A stretch of 41,543 nt of DNA. Origin: Spirochaetota bacterium. GTDB lineage: Bacteria; Spirochaetota; UBA4802; JAFGDQ01. The notes beneath the pieces were generated by a model. That model was given only the letters and a program-made list of their open reading frames with translations, was not told the origin of the DNA and did not search any database. Within the stretch, counting starts at the first letter, position 1. Every line of letters begins with the position of its first letter. The stretch lies in the NCBI GenBank assembly GCA_016932015.1, contig JAFGDQ010000091.1, positions 1 to 41,543 on the forward strand, read 5' to 3'. The translations under genes were made by a program, and so were the position numbers. Shown in pieces: positions 32,834 to 41,120 of the stretch.

Positions 32834-34456
32834 ATGTTAAAAGTGAATCTTTTTAAGCAGAAGTTTTTTGCTGTTTTAATGTTGCTGGTTTTTATTTCTT
32901 CATGTTCTCTGGGCAGCCGTCCTGATCATGAGGCGCAATATGATGCCGTAATTGTGGGAGCAGGCATGAGCGGGCTTTCGGCCGCTACTCATCTTGCCTC
33001 TAAAGGGCTTAAGGTGCTTGTCCTTGAGCAGCACGACAGAGTGGGAGGATGCACTACCAGTTTTAAACGCGGTGAATTTACTATTGACGCAGCCCTTCAC
33101 GCAATGGCCGGCGGCGGCCCGGGCAGAAGGGATGCCGGACTCTATGCCCTGCATAAGCTTTGCGGTGTTGATAAGCACGTGAAGCTTTATGAACTTCCCC
33201 ATTTATACCGTTCTGTTTTTCCCGGAATTGATATTACTTTGCCTGCCAACTGGGAAGGTTTTAAAAACGCTTTAAAAGAACGCTGGCCTGATGAATCCGA
33301 AGGCATTGAAAAATTCCATAGAATATGCAGAGACTTTAGCTCTCAAATGATGTCCTTGAAGAATATTTTCCGGTATTCTCCAGCGCGTGCTTTTTTAACA
33401 AAACTGACTGTTCCTTTTACAAAGAGGACTTTTTTTAAATGGCAGAGCCGAACACTGCAGGAGCTTCTGGATGAATGCTTTGAGAGCAGTGAAATTAAGG
33501 CTGTTGTGTCTCAGCTTTGGGTTTATTACGGCGGACCGGCTCCGGAGCAGACTGCTGTTTTGATGCTTGCTGCTACCGAGGTATTTCTGTCTGACGGCGC
33601 GTGGCATGTTACAGGCACGTCTCAGGCTCTTGCAAACGCGTACGCAAAACGCATAAGGGAACTGGGCGGAGAGGTGCGTACTGATACTCTTGTTACAAAG
33701 ATCGTTGTAGAGGAGGGAATGGCAAGAGCGGTTGAGACAGCTAAGGGGGAAACGTTTACAGCGAGTTATGTTGTTTCGAACACTGATCCTTATCAGCTAG
33801 TATATAAACTGGTTGGAGAGGAAAAATTTCCTTCAGGATATGTGAAATCGCTGGAGGATAAAAAACCGGCCAATTCTCTCTTCGGGGTTTACATGGGTCT
33901 TAATATTGATCTTAAGAAGAGAGGCTATGATGACACGGAAATATTTTATAATACTTCCATGGATACAAGAGAGACATATGAAAATATGATGAAAGGGGAT
34001 TTTTCCAATGGGGTGGTGGTTGTCTCCATTTATTCCAATTACGGCGATCCGATTTATGCTCCAATGGGGAAGTCTTACGTCACAGTAATCACTTATTCCG
34101 ATATTTCTATGTGGCCTGATTATTCTGACGAATATTATGACATGAAGGATAAAAAGGTAGATGAACTTATCACTCTTGCCGCAAAGGTTATTCCCGAGCT
34201 CGCAGATCCGCGTTATGTGGAGCTGAAGGAAGGATTTACTCCCCGTACTATCAGGAATTACACCATGAACAAAGACGGGGTGGTTTACGGTTTCTATGCG
34301 TCACCTGACCAGATGGATAAAGTTCCGAATCATACTCCTGTGGATAATCTTTTTATCGCAAGCAACTGGTCGCAAGGATGGCACGGGGTGAGCGCAGGCC
34401 AGATAAACGGCTGGAGAGCTGCGAGGCTCATCCTGGACAGGGAGGGGATAGAGTAG
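32834..34456 (+). CDS. Lipoprotein-type FAD oxidoreductase, CrtI/retinol-saturase-like
   Basis: The protein has 540 residues. The N-terminus is a lipoprotein signal (FFAVLMLLVFISSC; C24), followed by a canonical Rossmann ADP-binding fold VIVGAGMSGLSAATHL and the FAD motif EQHDRVGGCTTSF. The rest follows the phytoene desaturase / all-trans-retinol saturase family (FTIDAALHAM, HVTGTSQALANAYAKR, NLFIASNWSQGWHGVSAGQ). Family enzymes are membrane-associated desaturases or saturases of isoprenoids, normally cytoplasmic or exposed on the inner face. A lipobox would place this one in the periplasm or on the outer membrane, which is unusual, since FAD would have to be inserted there. GAGGAAT supports the start. 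It stands alone; carotenoid genes are not nearby. Confidence 0.85.
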   Translation: MLKVNLFKQKFFAVLMLLVFISSCSLGSRPDHEAQYDAVIVGAGMSGLSAATHLASKGLKVLVLEQHDRVGGCTTSFKRGEFTIDAALHAMAGGGPGRRDAGLYALHKLCGVDKHVKLYELPHLYRSVFPGIDITLPANWEGFKNALKERWPDESEGIEKFHRICRDFSSQMMSLKNIFRYSPARAFLTKLTVPFTKRTFFKWQSRTLQELLDECFESSEIKAVVSQLWVYYGGPAPEQTAVLMLAATEVFLSDGAWHVTGTSQALANAYAKRIRELGGEVRTDTLVTKIVVEEGMARAVETAKGETFTASYVVSNTDPYQLVYKLVGEEKFPSGYVKSLEDKKPANSLFGVYMGLNIDLKKRGYDDTEIFYNTSMDTRETYENMMKGDFSNGVVVVSIYSNYGDPIYAPMGKSYVTVITYSDISMWPDYSDEYYDMKDKKVDELITLAAKVIPELADPRYVELKEGFTPRTIRNYTMNKDGVVYGFYASPDQMDKVPNHTPVDNLFIASNWSQGWHGVSAGQINGWRAARLILDREGIE

Positions 34457-34508
34457 GCTGTTTATGTGCAATAGCATTGAGGCGAATCATAAAGTCAGCT
34501 GTAATATT

Positions 34509-35381
34509 TTAATAATTTTTTGACAGGTAATCCATAATTATCTGATTTGTCCTATACGGAATCTCCATCATAAAAAAATGGCTCACTCCTTTTAATTCAT
34601 GATATTCAGCCCGCGGATACATTTTTATGAAATCTCTTTTATATTCGGGACTCAAATGATAAACCTCCGTGTGTACTGCAAGGCATGGTATGTCCATAAC
34701 CCGCTTTTCCCAGAATTTCATATCAGTTTCAGCTGCTGCTATCATTGATCTGCCAATGGACAGCGGCACCTGTCTGCTTATCCTGAAGATTTCTCTTTTA
34801 AGAAGTTCAGGAGTATCAGGAAGGAACAGTGCGTTAATAAAATCATCCCTGCCTTTTTCGATTTCAAGCGATTTGACAAAATATCTGTTATACTCAATCC
34901 ATTGTTCCCTTTCCTCTGGCTTATCAGACAGTTCAAAGTGCGCTCCGTCAATGCATGCTATGCCGGCGCATTTTTTGGAATATTTTTGTGAAATAATCTC
35001 GGCAACTGAAAATCCCATGCTGTGACCAAGAAAGAATGCCTTTTCAATTTTTTCTTCTCTCAAAACTTCAATGCAGGAATCCGCGAATAATTCCATTGTA
35101 TATATTTTATTTTCGTCCTTTGAACTCAGCCCGTTTCCGGGAAGGTCAACAGCAATTACTTTATAATCCGGGAATGAATTCATCTGATATTTCCAGCATT
35201 CAGTGCTTGCTGTCCAGCCGTGAATAAAGAATAATGTTTTTTCAGAACTATTTTTACGCATTTCATAATGAATTTTATAACCATTCCAGTTCAATTTTTT
35301 GGTTTTCAAATGCTTTTCTCCGAAGCATAATAAATTTGTAAAAAATGAAATAAGTAATAATATAAAAATAACATTTTTCAT
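34509..35381 (-). CDS. Exported alpha/beta hydrolase
   Basis: The protein has 290 residues. Start 35381 (second ATG) is preferred: CAGGAG touches the first ATG (35387) but lies 6 bases before the second. The signal region NVIFILLLISFFTNLLC could be a lipoprotein signal. The fold is a classic alpha/beta hydrolase: oxyanion FIHGWTAS, DLPGNGLSS, nucleophile elbow FLGHSMGFS, an acid in the late strand, and catalytic His in GVSHFFMME. The lid is helical. It is a serine hydrolase acting in the periplasm or on the cell surface; the substrate is not known. It faces away from acs and converges with the CrtI-like gene. Confidence 0.87.
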   Translation of the reverse strand: MKNVIFILLLISFFTNLLCFGEKHLKTKKLNWNGYKIHYEMRKNSSEKTLFFIHGWTASTECWKYQMNSFPDYKVIAVDLPGNGLSSKDENKIYTMELFADSCIEVLREEKIEKAFFLGHSMGFSVAEIISQKYSKKCAGIACIDGAHFELSDKPEEREQWIEYNRYFVKSLEIEKGRDDFINALFLPDTPELLKREIFRISRQVPLSIGRSMIAAAETDMKFWEKRVMDIPCLAVHTEVYHLSPEYKRDFIKMYPRAEYHELKGVSHFFMMEIPYRTNQIIMDYLSKNY

Positions 35382-35528
35382 TTTCATCTCCTGTGTTTTT
35401 TGCCGGTTTTATATAAAACTCTTGAATCTATCCAATTATCTTTATATTATTTTTGTAAATAAAAGTAATGAAGGTTACATACTGTAATACAAATAAAAAA
35501 GAACAAATATAGCCATAATAAACCGATA

Positions 35529-35563
35529 AAAAAGCGGAATTTGTAAAACAAATTCCGCTTTTT
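35529..35563 (-). terminator. Rho-independent terminator after acs
   Basis: A perfect 15-bp stem (AAAAAGCGGAATTTG with CAAATTCCGCTTTTT) with a 5-base loop lies 43 bases past the acs stop on the minus strand; the stem's own A and T ends supply the U-run in either direction. It isolates acs from the hydrolase gene. Confidence 0.88.
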
Positions 35564-35606
35564 GTATAATTAATTAAAGTTTGAATAATAGTAGTAATTA
35601 AAACTG

Positions 35607-37592
35607 TTATTTTCCCTGTATTACTTTTGCATCTTCAATCATATGTTCAACTACTGAAGGATCGGCAAGTGTTGAAGTATCTCCAAGACTCTGCTTGTCG
35701 AATTCACCTGCTGCAACTTTTTTTAGAATTCTTCTCATGATCTTTCCTGAACGAGTCTTCGGAAGAGCATCTGCCCACTGAATAACCTCAGGTGAAGCAA
35801 TAGGACCAATCTCCTTTCTTACCTGAGCAACCAGTTCTTTTTTAAGAGCATCTGTTTTCTCCACTCCTTTGTTCAGTGTTACAAAAGCGTAAATTGACCA
35901 TCCTTTGATGGGATGCGGATATCCGACAACGGCTGATTCAGCGACCGTAGGATGGGAAACAAGCGCAGATTCGATCTCTGCAGTGCCCATTCTGTGCCCT
36001 GATACGTTTATAACGTCGTCAACACGACCTGTAATCTGGTAGTAGCCGTCTTTGTCTCTTCTTGCGCCGTCACCTGTGAAATACATACCCGGGAACTGAG
36101 CAAAGTATGTGCTGAAGAATCTTTCAGGATCTCCGTATACTCCTCTCATCTGGCCGGGCCATGAACGTTTAATACAGAGGTTGCCTTCGCAAACACCTTC
36201 GAGCTCTTTGCCTTCATCATCCACGATTGTAGGTTCGCAGCCGAAGAAAGGTACTGTAGCCATAGCCGGTTTGATGTCAATAGCACCCGGAAGCGGAGTA
36301 ATTAAAATACCGCCTGTTTCTGTCTGCCACCATGTATCAACGATCGGGCATTCGCCTCTGCCTATTTTCTGATAATACCAGTTCCATGCTTCAGGATTAA
36401 GAGGCTCGCCGACGGAGCCGAGAAGTTTAAGTGAAGAGATATCATATTTATCAACCCACTCATCACCTTCTTTAGCAATAGCTCTTATAGCTGTAGGAGC
36501 TGTATAGAAAATATCTACTTTGTATTTTTCAACAATTGCCCAGAATCTGCTTGGATCAGGATAGCTGGGAACGCCTTCAAACATTATTGAAGTTGCACCG
36601 TTACACAACGGTCCGTACACTATGTAGGAGTGTCCTGTTACCCAGCCAATGTCAGCTGTACACCAGTATACATCATTTTCATGATAATCAAAAATCATTT
36701 TATGTGTGTATGCCACATAGGTTAAATAACCGCCTGTTGTGTGCATAACACCTTTCGGTTTTCCGGTTGATCCTGAAGTATAAAGAATGAATAAAGGGTC
36801 TTCTGAATCCATTTCCTCAGGCTCGCAGTTCGCATCAACTTTTGCCATTTCTTCATGATACCATCTGTCAACCTTATCGTTCCAGTCGCATTTTATCTTA
36901 TCGCTGCCGACTCTTTCTACTACGATGTGAGTAGTAACATTAGGACACTCCGCCAGTGCTTTGTCAGCATTCGTTTTCTGAGGAACAGCTTTTGCTCCTC
37001 TGAAAGTCCCGTCACAGGAAACGAGGAATTTGCTGTCACAGTCGAGTATTCTGTCTCTTAATGCTTCAGCAGAGAATCCGCCGAATACAACAGAGTGAAT
37101 CGCACCGATTCTTGTACAGGCGAGGATTCCGAAAGCAAGCTCGGGAATCATAGGAAGGAAAAAAGTAACTCTGTCGCCTTTCTTAACTCCGTGAGATTTC
37201 ATTACATTCGCGAATTTGCAAACCTGCTCATGAACATCTTTATAGGTGAATTTTTTACCTTCACCGGGCTCGTTTCCTTCCCATATAAGAGCGACCTTGT
37301 CGCCTTTTGTTTCAAGATGTCTGTCCAGACAGTTATATGAAACGTTTAGTTTGCCGTTTTCAAACCACTTAACATAAAGATCTTTAGAAGTAGTACCGTA
37401 ATTGCAGTCCATAACTTTATCCCATTTTTTGAACCAGGTTACGTACTCTTCTGCAATGTTCCCCCAGAAAGCGTCCGGATTATCCAGAGAATCTTTCCAC
37501 ATCTTTTCATATTCTTCCCGGCTTTTTATATATGCTTTTTCCCTGAATTTTTCCGGTACCTTGTAAATATCTTTTAAAGTGACTTCAGCCAT
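35607..37592 (-). CDS. acs: Acetyl-CoA synthetase (AMP-forming)
   Basis: Acs activates acetate with ATP and CoA to acetyl-CoA, through acetyl-AMP. The 661 residues match the usual length. Start 37592 (AAGGAG upstream) gives [14 protein letters not shown]; a longer frame begins at 37631. Motifs: AMP-binding P-loop [51 protein letters not shown] and the regulatory lysine in SGKIMRR (K617), the usual site of protein acetylation. The substrate-pocket residues look standard, so acetate is the likely substrate. It is a single gene, followed by a strong terminator. It suggests acetate assimilation and pairs well with the sodium-pump and other central-metabolism genes nearby. Confidence 0.97.
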   Translation of the reverse strand: MAEVTLKDIYKVPEKFREKAYIKSREEYEKMWKDSLDNPDAFWGNIAEEYVTWFKKWDKVMDCNYGTTSKDLYVKWFENGKLNVSYNCLDRHLETKGDKVALIWEGNEPGEGKKFTYKDVHEQVCKFANVMKSHGVKKGDRVTFFLPMIPELAFGILACTRIGAIHSVVFGGFSAEALRDRILDCDSKFLVSCDGTFRGAKAVPQKTNADKALAECPNVTTHIVVERVGSDKIKCDWNDKVDRWYHEEMAKVDANCEPEEMDSEDPLFILYTSGSTGKPKGVMHTTGGYLTYVAYTHKMIFDYHENDVYWCTADIGWVTGHSYIVYGPLCNGATSIMFEGVPSYPDPSRFWAIVEKYKVDIFYTAPTAIRAIAKEGDEWVDKYDISSLKLLGSVGEPLNPEAWNWYYQKIGRGECPIVDTWWQTETGGILITPLPGAIDIKPAMATVPFFGCEPTIVDDEGKELEGVCEGNLCIKRSWPGQMRGVYGDPERFFSTYFAQFPGMYFTGDGARRDKDGYYQITGRVDDVINVSGHRMGTAEIESALVSHPTVAESAVVGYPHPIKGWSIYAFVTLNKGVEKTDALKKELVAQVRKEIGPIASPEVIQWADALPKTRSGKIMRRILKKVAAGEFDKQSLGDTSTLADPSVVEHMIEDAKVIQGK

Positions 37593-37799
37593 AAAACTTC
37601 TCCTTACAATAATATTTAAATATTTTATCAATGAAGATTAATATTTGCTCTATTAAGTTAAAATATTTGATTAAAAAATCCACTTTAACACATTACTGAA
37701 TTTTTACAAAATTATTCGGTTCTTATAATTACTGTGAATTAATCTTTCTGCAAAAACAGCCGTGACACATAAATAATTCAACCCGGCCGTGCCTTATAA

Positions 37800-37943
37800 A
37801 GACATACGTCAGGCCTTGACGGCATTAACGCTGTTAACACAGACTGGGATATATTAATTAAACGAATAAACGAAAAAAATGCTTTAAAGTATGGGCGTTA
37901 TATTATCAGAGTAAAGCATCTGTCAGGTAGTAATGTATTTTGA
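37800..37943 (+). pseudogene. Coding-like fragment
   Basis: A frame of 47 codons between TAA (37797) and TGA (37941) reads GLDGINAVNTDWDILIKRIN, then EKNALKYGRYIIRVKHLSG. It has no start codon, yet the amino acid mix is protein-like, in contrast to its AT-rich surroundings. Probably the remains of a deleted gene; family unknown. Confidence 0.35.
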
Positions 37944-37990
37944 TTTAGACTTAACCTATTTAACAGTTAGAAATTTGATTGCTACAGGCT

Positions 37991-38074
37991 AAAAGTCAAG
38001 GGAAAATTGAAAATATTAAAAAATTATGTTAAATTATCCGTATGCTATCTTTACTATTGTTTCTCTTGACTTTT
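37991..38074. repeat. 84-bp element with 15-bp inverted ends
   Basis: AAAAGTCAAGGGAAA (37991-38005) and TTTCTCTTGACTTTT (38060-38074) pair at 14 of 15 positions around a 54-base spacer. It resembles a small inverted-repeat element (MITE-like). No target duplication is obvious at its ends. Confidence 0.35.
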
Positions 38075-38278
38075 TGAAAAGACATGTCGAAAAAGTAAAT
38101 ATATATATAAATTAAGATATTTGAATTACTTAAATCTGATTTTACGTGTTAAAATTGTATACTTACGTTTAACATTTTTCAGTAAATTGTTGATATCTCT
38201 GTTATTGATAACAATGAAAATTTTAAAAACAGTAGAACATAAAAAGCAGTGTTTTAAGTATTTTTTTAAGAGGTAATT

Positions 38279-39094
38279 ATGCGAAAGATATTTATAAATT
38301 TAATTTTTTTTACTGTATTCCTGTCATGCATGAGTACTGATTATATTAAAATCGGAGATGAGCAGTCCCCGCGTAACTGGAATGCGGAAGTTGCTGTTTT
38401 TTCCTCTTCCATGCCTCAGCAAAGATATAAAAAAATCGGACTTTTGCGTATAAGGGGAGGAAATCTGGAAAAAAGAACTGAAAGAGCAAAACTCTATACA
38501 AGGAAGAAAGGCGGAGATGGAATAATTATAAGAGAAATAGGAGCGGTTACTGATCCGAATACGGATGCTGTTATTGAGGAGATATCCCCTTCAACCTATG
38601 AAACTCAGGATTTTCTAGTTATAAAACTTCAGGGAGGTCTTCCTGGGACAGAATCTGAACCTGTACATGCGGCGGCTGATTCAGAAGAATCCGGAATCAC
38701 CGGTGAAATTCCGGATGTTGATGTACCGTCTGTACCGGATGCCGTCCCTTCGCCATATGCATCACTGCCCAGAGCGACTTATCTGCAGTTAATAAATGAT
38801 TATAAGTCTCTTGAAGGTGAAAAATTTAAAGGCTCTTTATACCCGAAAAAAATTTATAAAATACCATCCTCATTAAAAGGAAGTGCTGAAGCAGGTGATA
38901 AGCTTGTGTTATTGACAACCGCCACCGGTAAATCAAAGGTATATCTGGTTGTTGCAAATGCGGATATTCCTGTAATTATTGATAAATTAAAAGTCGGAGA
39001 AAAACTTGATTTTGTCTATTCTCCGCTCAGTGTTTATTCTACTAAGAAAAACCGTTATCCTGTAATAAAATTGATTGAGTCAATTCCTGAGTAA
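38279..39094 (+). CDS. Lipoprotein, unknown function
   Basis: The protein has 271 residues with a lipobox FLSC (C17) and AGAGGT upstream. The first half (NAEVAVFSSSMPQQRYKKIG, GLLRIRGG, KGGDGIIIREIG) resembles small lipoproteins that carry an alpha/beta-like stress-sensing fold. A proline/acid linker (residues 128-165, GIPDVDVPSVPDAVP-like) leads to a C-terminal domain (TYLQLINDYKSLEGEKFKG to VIKLIES) that looks like a small beta-barrel (OB-like). No family can be named. It is a single gene between acs (divergent) and oadGB. Confidence 0.75.
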   Translation: MRKIFINLIFFTVFLSCMSTDYIKIGDEQSPRNWNAEVAVFSSSMPQQRYKKIGLLRIRGGNLEKRTERAKLYTRKKGGDGIIIREIGAVTDPNTDAVIEEISPSTYETQDFLVIKLQGGLPGTESEPVHAAADSEESGITGEIPDVDVPSVPDAVPSPYASLPRATYLQLINDYKSLEGEKFKGSLYPKKIYKIPSSLKGSAEAGDKLVLLTTATGKSKVYLVVANADIPVIIDKLKVGEKLDFVYSPLSVYSTKKNRYPVIKLIESIPE

Positions 39095-39313
39095 TCTGAT
39101 TTTATTCAGGAACAGACTTGTTATCACTCAATTTCCCTCAGCTCTGTATTATTAATATCCTGCCTTGATCTGTTTATCTTTCCTGTACAATACCATACTT
39201 TTTATTAAAAATAATGTAACTGCTTAACTATTTGGAATTTTAATGTAAAACCGCTCCGTTACAGCCGAATAGTTACAAAATATTTTTATAGTGAAAAGAA
39301 CAGTTGTTTATGA

Positions 39314-39342
39314 TTGACAATATAAAAGATAATCCCTATGCT
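39314..39342 (+). promoter_or_regulatory. Probable sigma-70 promoter of oadGB
   Basis: TTGACA (39314-39319) and TATGCT (39337-39342) are spaced by 17 bases. Transcription would begin near 39349, giving a leader of about 110 bases before oadG. An alternative TTGTTT/GATAAT pair (18-base spacing, 39304-39333) overlaps it. Confidence 0.6.
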
Positions 39343-39371
39343 TAATGGCAGTAGTTCTCATTTATCTTGTT

Positions 39372-39405
39372 GAAAAGACCTCTTTCATGCTATGAAAGGC
39401 TTTTC
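39372..39405 (+). other. Hairpin in the oadGB leader
   Basis: GAAAAG-a-CCT-c-TTTCAT pairs with ATGAAAGG-CTTTTC around a 3-base loop, with two single-base bulges, and TTTAA follows. It lies between the promoter and oadG, so it may act as an attenuator or mRNA stabiliser. It could also be a leftover terminator. Confidence 0.5.
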
Positions 39406-39458
39406 TTTAAGATAATTATAAATATCAAATCCATAACAATATTAAAGGAAAACTGATT

Positions 39459-39608
39459 ATGATCGATAAGTGGACATTCGGTTTAACAATGTTAGTTACA
39501 GGTATGGGCGGAACACTTCTAACTTTATTATTCTTTAGCTTCCTGATTTATTTACTGAAATGTGTTTTCCCGTATAAAAAAGAAGAAGAAATTAAAGGCG
39601 AGGAATAA
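39459..39608 (+). CDS. oadG: Sodium-pumping decarboxylase gamma subunit
   Basis: The 49-residue protein, too short for usual gene calls, reads MIDKWTFGLTMLVTGMGGTL then a single transmembrane segment (LLTLLFFSFLIYLLKCVF) and a charged tail (PYKKEEEIKGEE). This is the layout of OadG: one helix, gamma subunit that ties the alpha subunit to the beta pump. AAAGGA about 9 bases upstream is its ribosome site. The stop is 2 bases before oadB, and the GAGGAA within its end is the ribosome site of oadB. Length is short compared with many OadG proteins (70-90 residues), but some members are this size. Confidence 0.85.
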   Translation: MIDKWTFGLTMLVTGMGGTLLTLLFFSFLIYLLKCVFPYKKEEEIKGEE

Positions 39609-39610
39609 TT

Positions 39611-40750
39611 ATGGAAAGTACACTTGCAGACGCTTTAATGGCACTCGTTGGGGGATTCATCAATATTCACTGGACAAACATAGTAATGATAATTGTCGGC
39701 TGCGTATTACTTTATCTTGGTATAAAAAAAGGTTTTGAACCGCTGCTTCTTGTGCCGATCGGATTCGGCTGCATTCTTGTTAATATACCTTTGGCAGAAT
39801 TGATGGATGAACACGGATTTTTGAGAATAATTTATGATTTCGGTGTTATAACTGAATTATTTCCGCTTTTTATTTTTATAGGTATTGGTGCAATGACTGA
39901 TTTCAGGCCGTTGATAGAGAATCCGTATACTTTTCTGCTTGGAGCCGCAGGACAGTTTGGTATATTTCTAACTCTCCTTCTTGCCCTGGCTCTCGGTTTC
40001 CCAAATAAGGATGCAATGACGATTGGAATTATTGGAGCCTGCGACGGTCCGACAGTCATTTATGTTGCGTCAAAATACGCACGGCATCTTCTTGGGCCGG
40101 TTTCGGTAGCAGCTTATTCATATATGGCGCTTGTACCGGTTCTTCAGCCGCCTATTATGAGACTGCTTACTACCAGTAAAGAAAAGGTAACTGTAATGCG
40201 TTCAGACAAAAAAGCTGTATCAAAGAAAGCCGTATTACTGTTTCCTCTTGTCATTACAATAATCGGAGGAATTATTGCTCCTAAAGGCTTGCCTCTTATC
40301 GGTACTATTATGCTTGGCAATTTTCTGAAAGAATCAGGCGCTGTAGCAAGACTTACCAGGGCGGCCGAAAATGAGATTACTAACATAGTAACATTGCTTC
40401 TCGGTATTTCAATTGGAGCTACAATGAATGGTGACATGTTTCTTAAGCCGACTACGCTTTTAATTTTCGGACTCGGTTTTCTTGCAATTTGTCTTGATAC
40501 TGTATGCGGTATAATGTTCGGTAAACTTCTATATGTTATTACCCGCGGGAAAATTAATCCTTTAATCGGTGCAGCCGGAATATCAGCATTTCCAATGTCC
40601 GCTCGCGTAGTTCAGAGAGAAGGACAGAAATATAATAAGAGAAATTATCTTCTTATGCCTGCAATGGCTGCAAACGCAGGAGGACAGGTCGGCTCTATTA
40701 TGGCTGCTGCCGTTATGCTGTCAGTTTCACAGGGAATGGGCATATTATAA
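39611..40750 (+). CDS. oadB: Sodium ion-translocating decarboxylase beta subunit
   Basis: The protein has 379 residues and about nine to eleven membrane segments, as in OadB/MmdB/GcdB. It moves Na+ out of the cell, powered by decarboxylation of a carboxybiotin. Conserved elements include GFEPLLLVPIGFGCILVNIP, GIGAMTDFRPL, the Na+-binding DGPT motif (GACDGPTVIY, D145), QPPIMRLLTT, and AAENEITNIVTLLLG, with SARVVQREGQKYN near the end. It seems complete. The alpha (carboxyltransferase) and biotin-carrier genes are absent here, so they should be elsewhere; the substrate (oxaloacetate, methylmalonyl-CoA or glutaconyl-CoA) cannot be decided. Confidence 0.95.
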   Translation: MESTLADALMALVGGFINIHWTNIVMIIVGCVLLYLGIKKGFEPLLLVPIGFGCILVNIPLAELMDEHGFLRIIYDFGVITELFPLFIFIGIGAMTDFRPLIENPYTFLLGAAGQFGIFLTLLLALALGFPNKDAMTIGIIGACDGPTVIYVASKYARHLLGPVSVAAYSYMALVPVLQPPIMRLLTTSKEKVTVMRSDKKAVSKKAVLLFPLVITIIGGIIAPKGLPLIGTIMLGNFLKESGAVARLTRAAENEITNIVTLLLGISIGATMNGDMFLKPTTLLIFGLGFLAICLDTVCGIMFGKLLYVITRGKINPLIGAAGISAFPMSARVVQREGQKYNKRNYLLMPAMAANAGGQVGSIMAAAVMLSVSQGMGIL

Positions 40751-40780
40751 AAATAAAAACTGTATTTTTATAATATTTTT
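40742..40780 (+). terminator. AT-rich terminator of oadGB
   Basis: A perfect 14-bp stem ATATTATAAAAATA/TATTTTTATAATAT with a 7-base loop, followed by T5, overlaps the oadB stop codon. It should end the oadGB transcript. Confidence 0.7.
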
Positions 40781-40812
40781 TACTAATCTGCCTCTACCGG
40801 GGTGGATTAGTA
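40781..40812 (+). other. Second hairpin behind oadB
   Basis: TACTAATC and GATTAGTA form an 8-bp stem; the inner CCTC/GGGG can pair too. It adjoins the terminator and may protect the 3' end or belong to the leader of the FmdB gene. Confidence 0.45.
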
Positions 40813-40940
40813 GCTGTAATTCAAATTATTACAAATACTATTGATATTATCGTATTATTTTAATATGTTGATATTATAGTTGTTGTTTTAATTTGAAATC
40901 AACACAATTTTAACAATATCATGAGCTAGGTTAATGTAAT

Positions 40941-41120
40941 ATGCCTGTATACGAGTTTAAATGTAATAAGTGCGGACTGTTGTTCAGCAAGATCAGAAAA
41001 ATCGGAGAGTTCAATTCTCCTGAGTGTCCTGACTGCGGTTCAAACCTGACAGAAAAAGTATTTTCACTCTTTTCCGGAACTAAAACCGGAGGGTCCTGCT
41101 CACCGTCAGGCGGCGGTTGA
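40941..41120 (+). CDS. FmdB-family zinc-ribbon protein
   Basis: The 59-residue protein begins MPVYEFKCNKCG and has C8/C11 and C29/C32 (CxxC pairs) that should bind zinc, followed by a serine/glycine tail SCSPSGGG. This is the FmdB/CxxC_CxxC_SSSS regulatory family, found near formamidase genes and in many anaerobes; its role is unclear, possibly binding nucleic acid or acting as an adaptor. GAGCTAGG lies about 13 bases upstream, slightly far. No partner is visible in the window. It is likely a cytoplasmic small protein. Confidence 0.88.
   Translation: MPVYEFKCNKCGLLFSKIRKIGEFNSPECPDCGSNLTEKVFSLFSGTKTGGSCSPSGGG

Larger units (their letters stand above)
37593..38278. other. Intergenic region with remnants
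   Basis: These 686 bases lie between the divergent acs and lipoprotein genes. Besides the coding-like fragment (37800-37943) and the inverted repeat (37991-38074), the rest is AT-rich and unremarkable. The acs promoter must lie near 37593-37740 but was not identified. Confidence 0.35.
39095..39458. other. oadGB leader and upstream gap
   Basis: This 364-base stretch holds the promoter and leader hairpin of oadGB (listed separately) and otherwise AT-rich sequence. No gene is seen. Confidence 0.4.
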
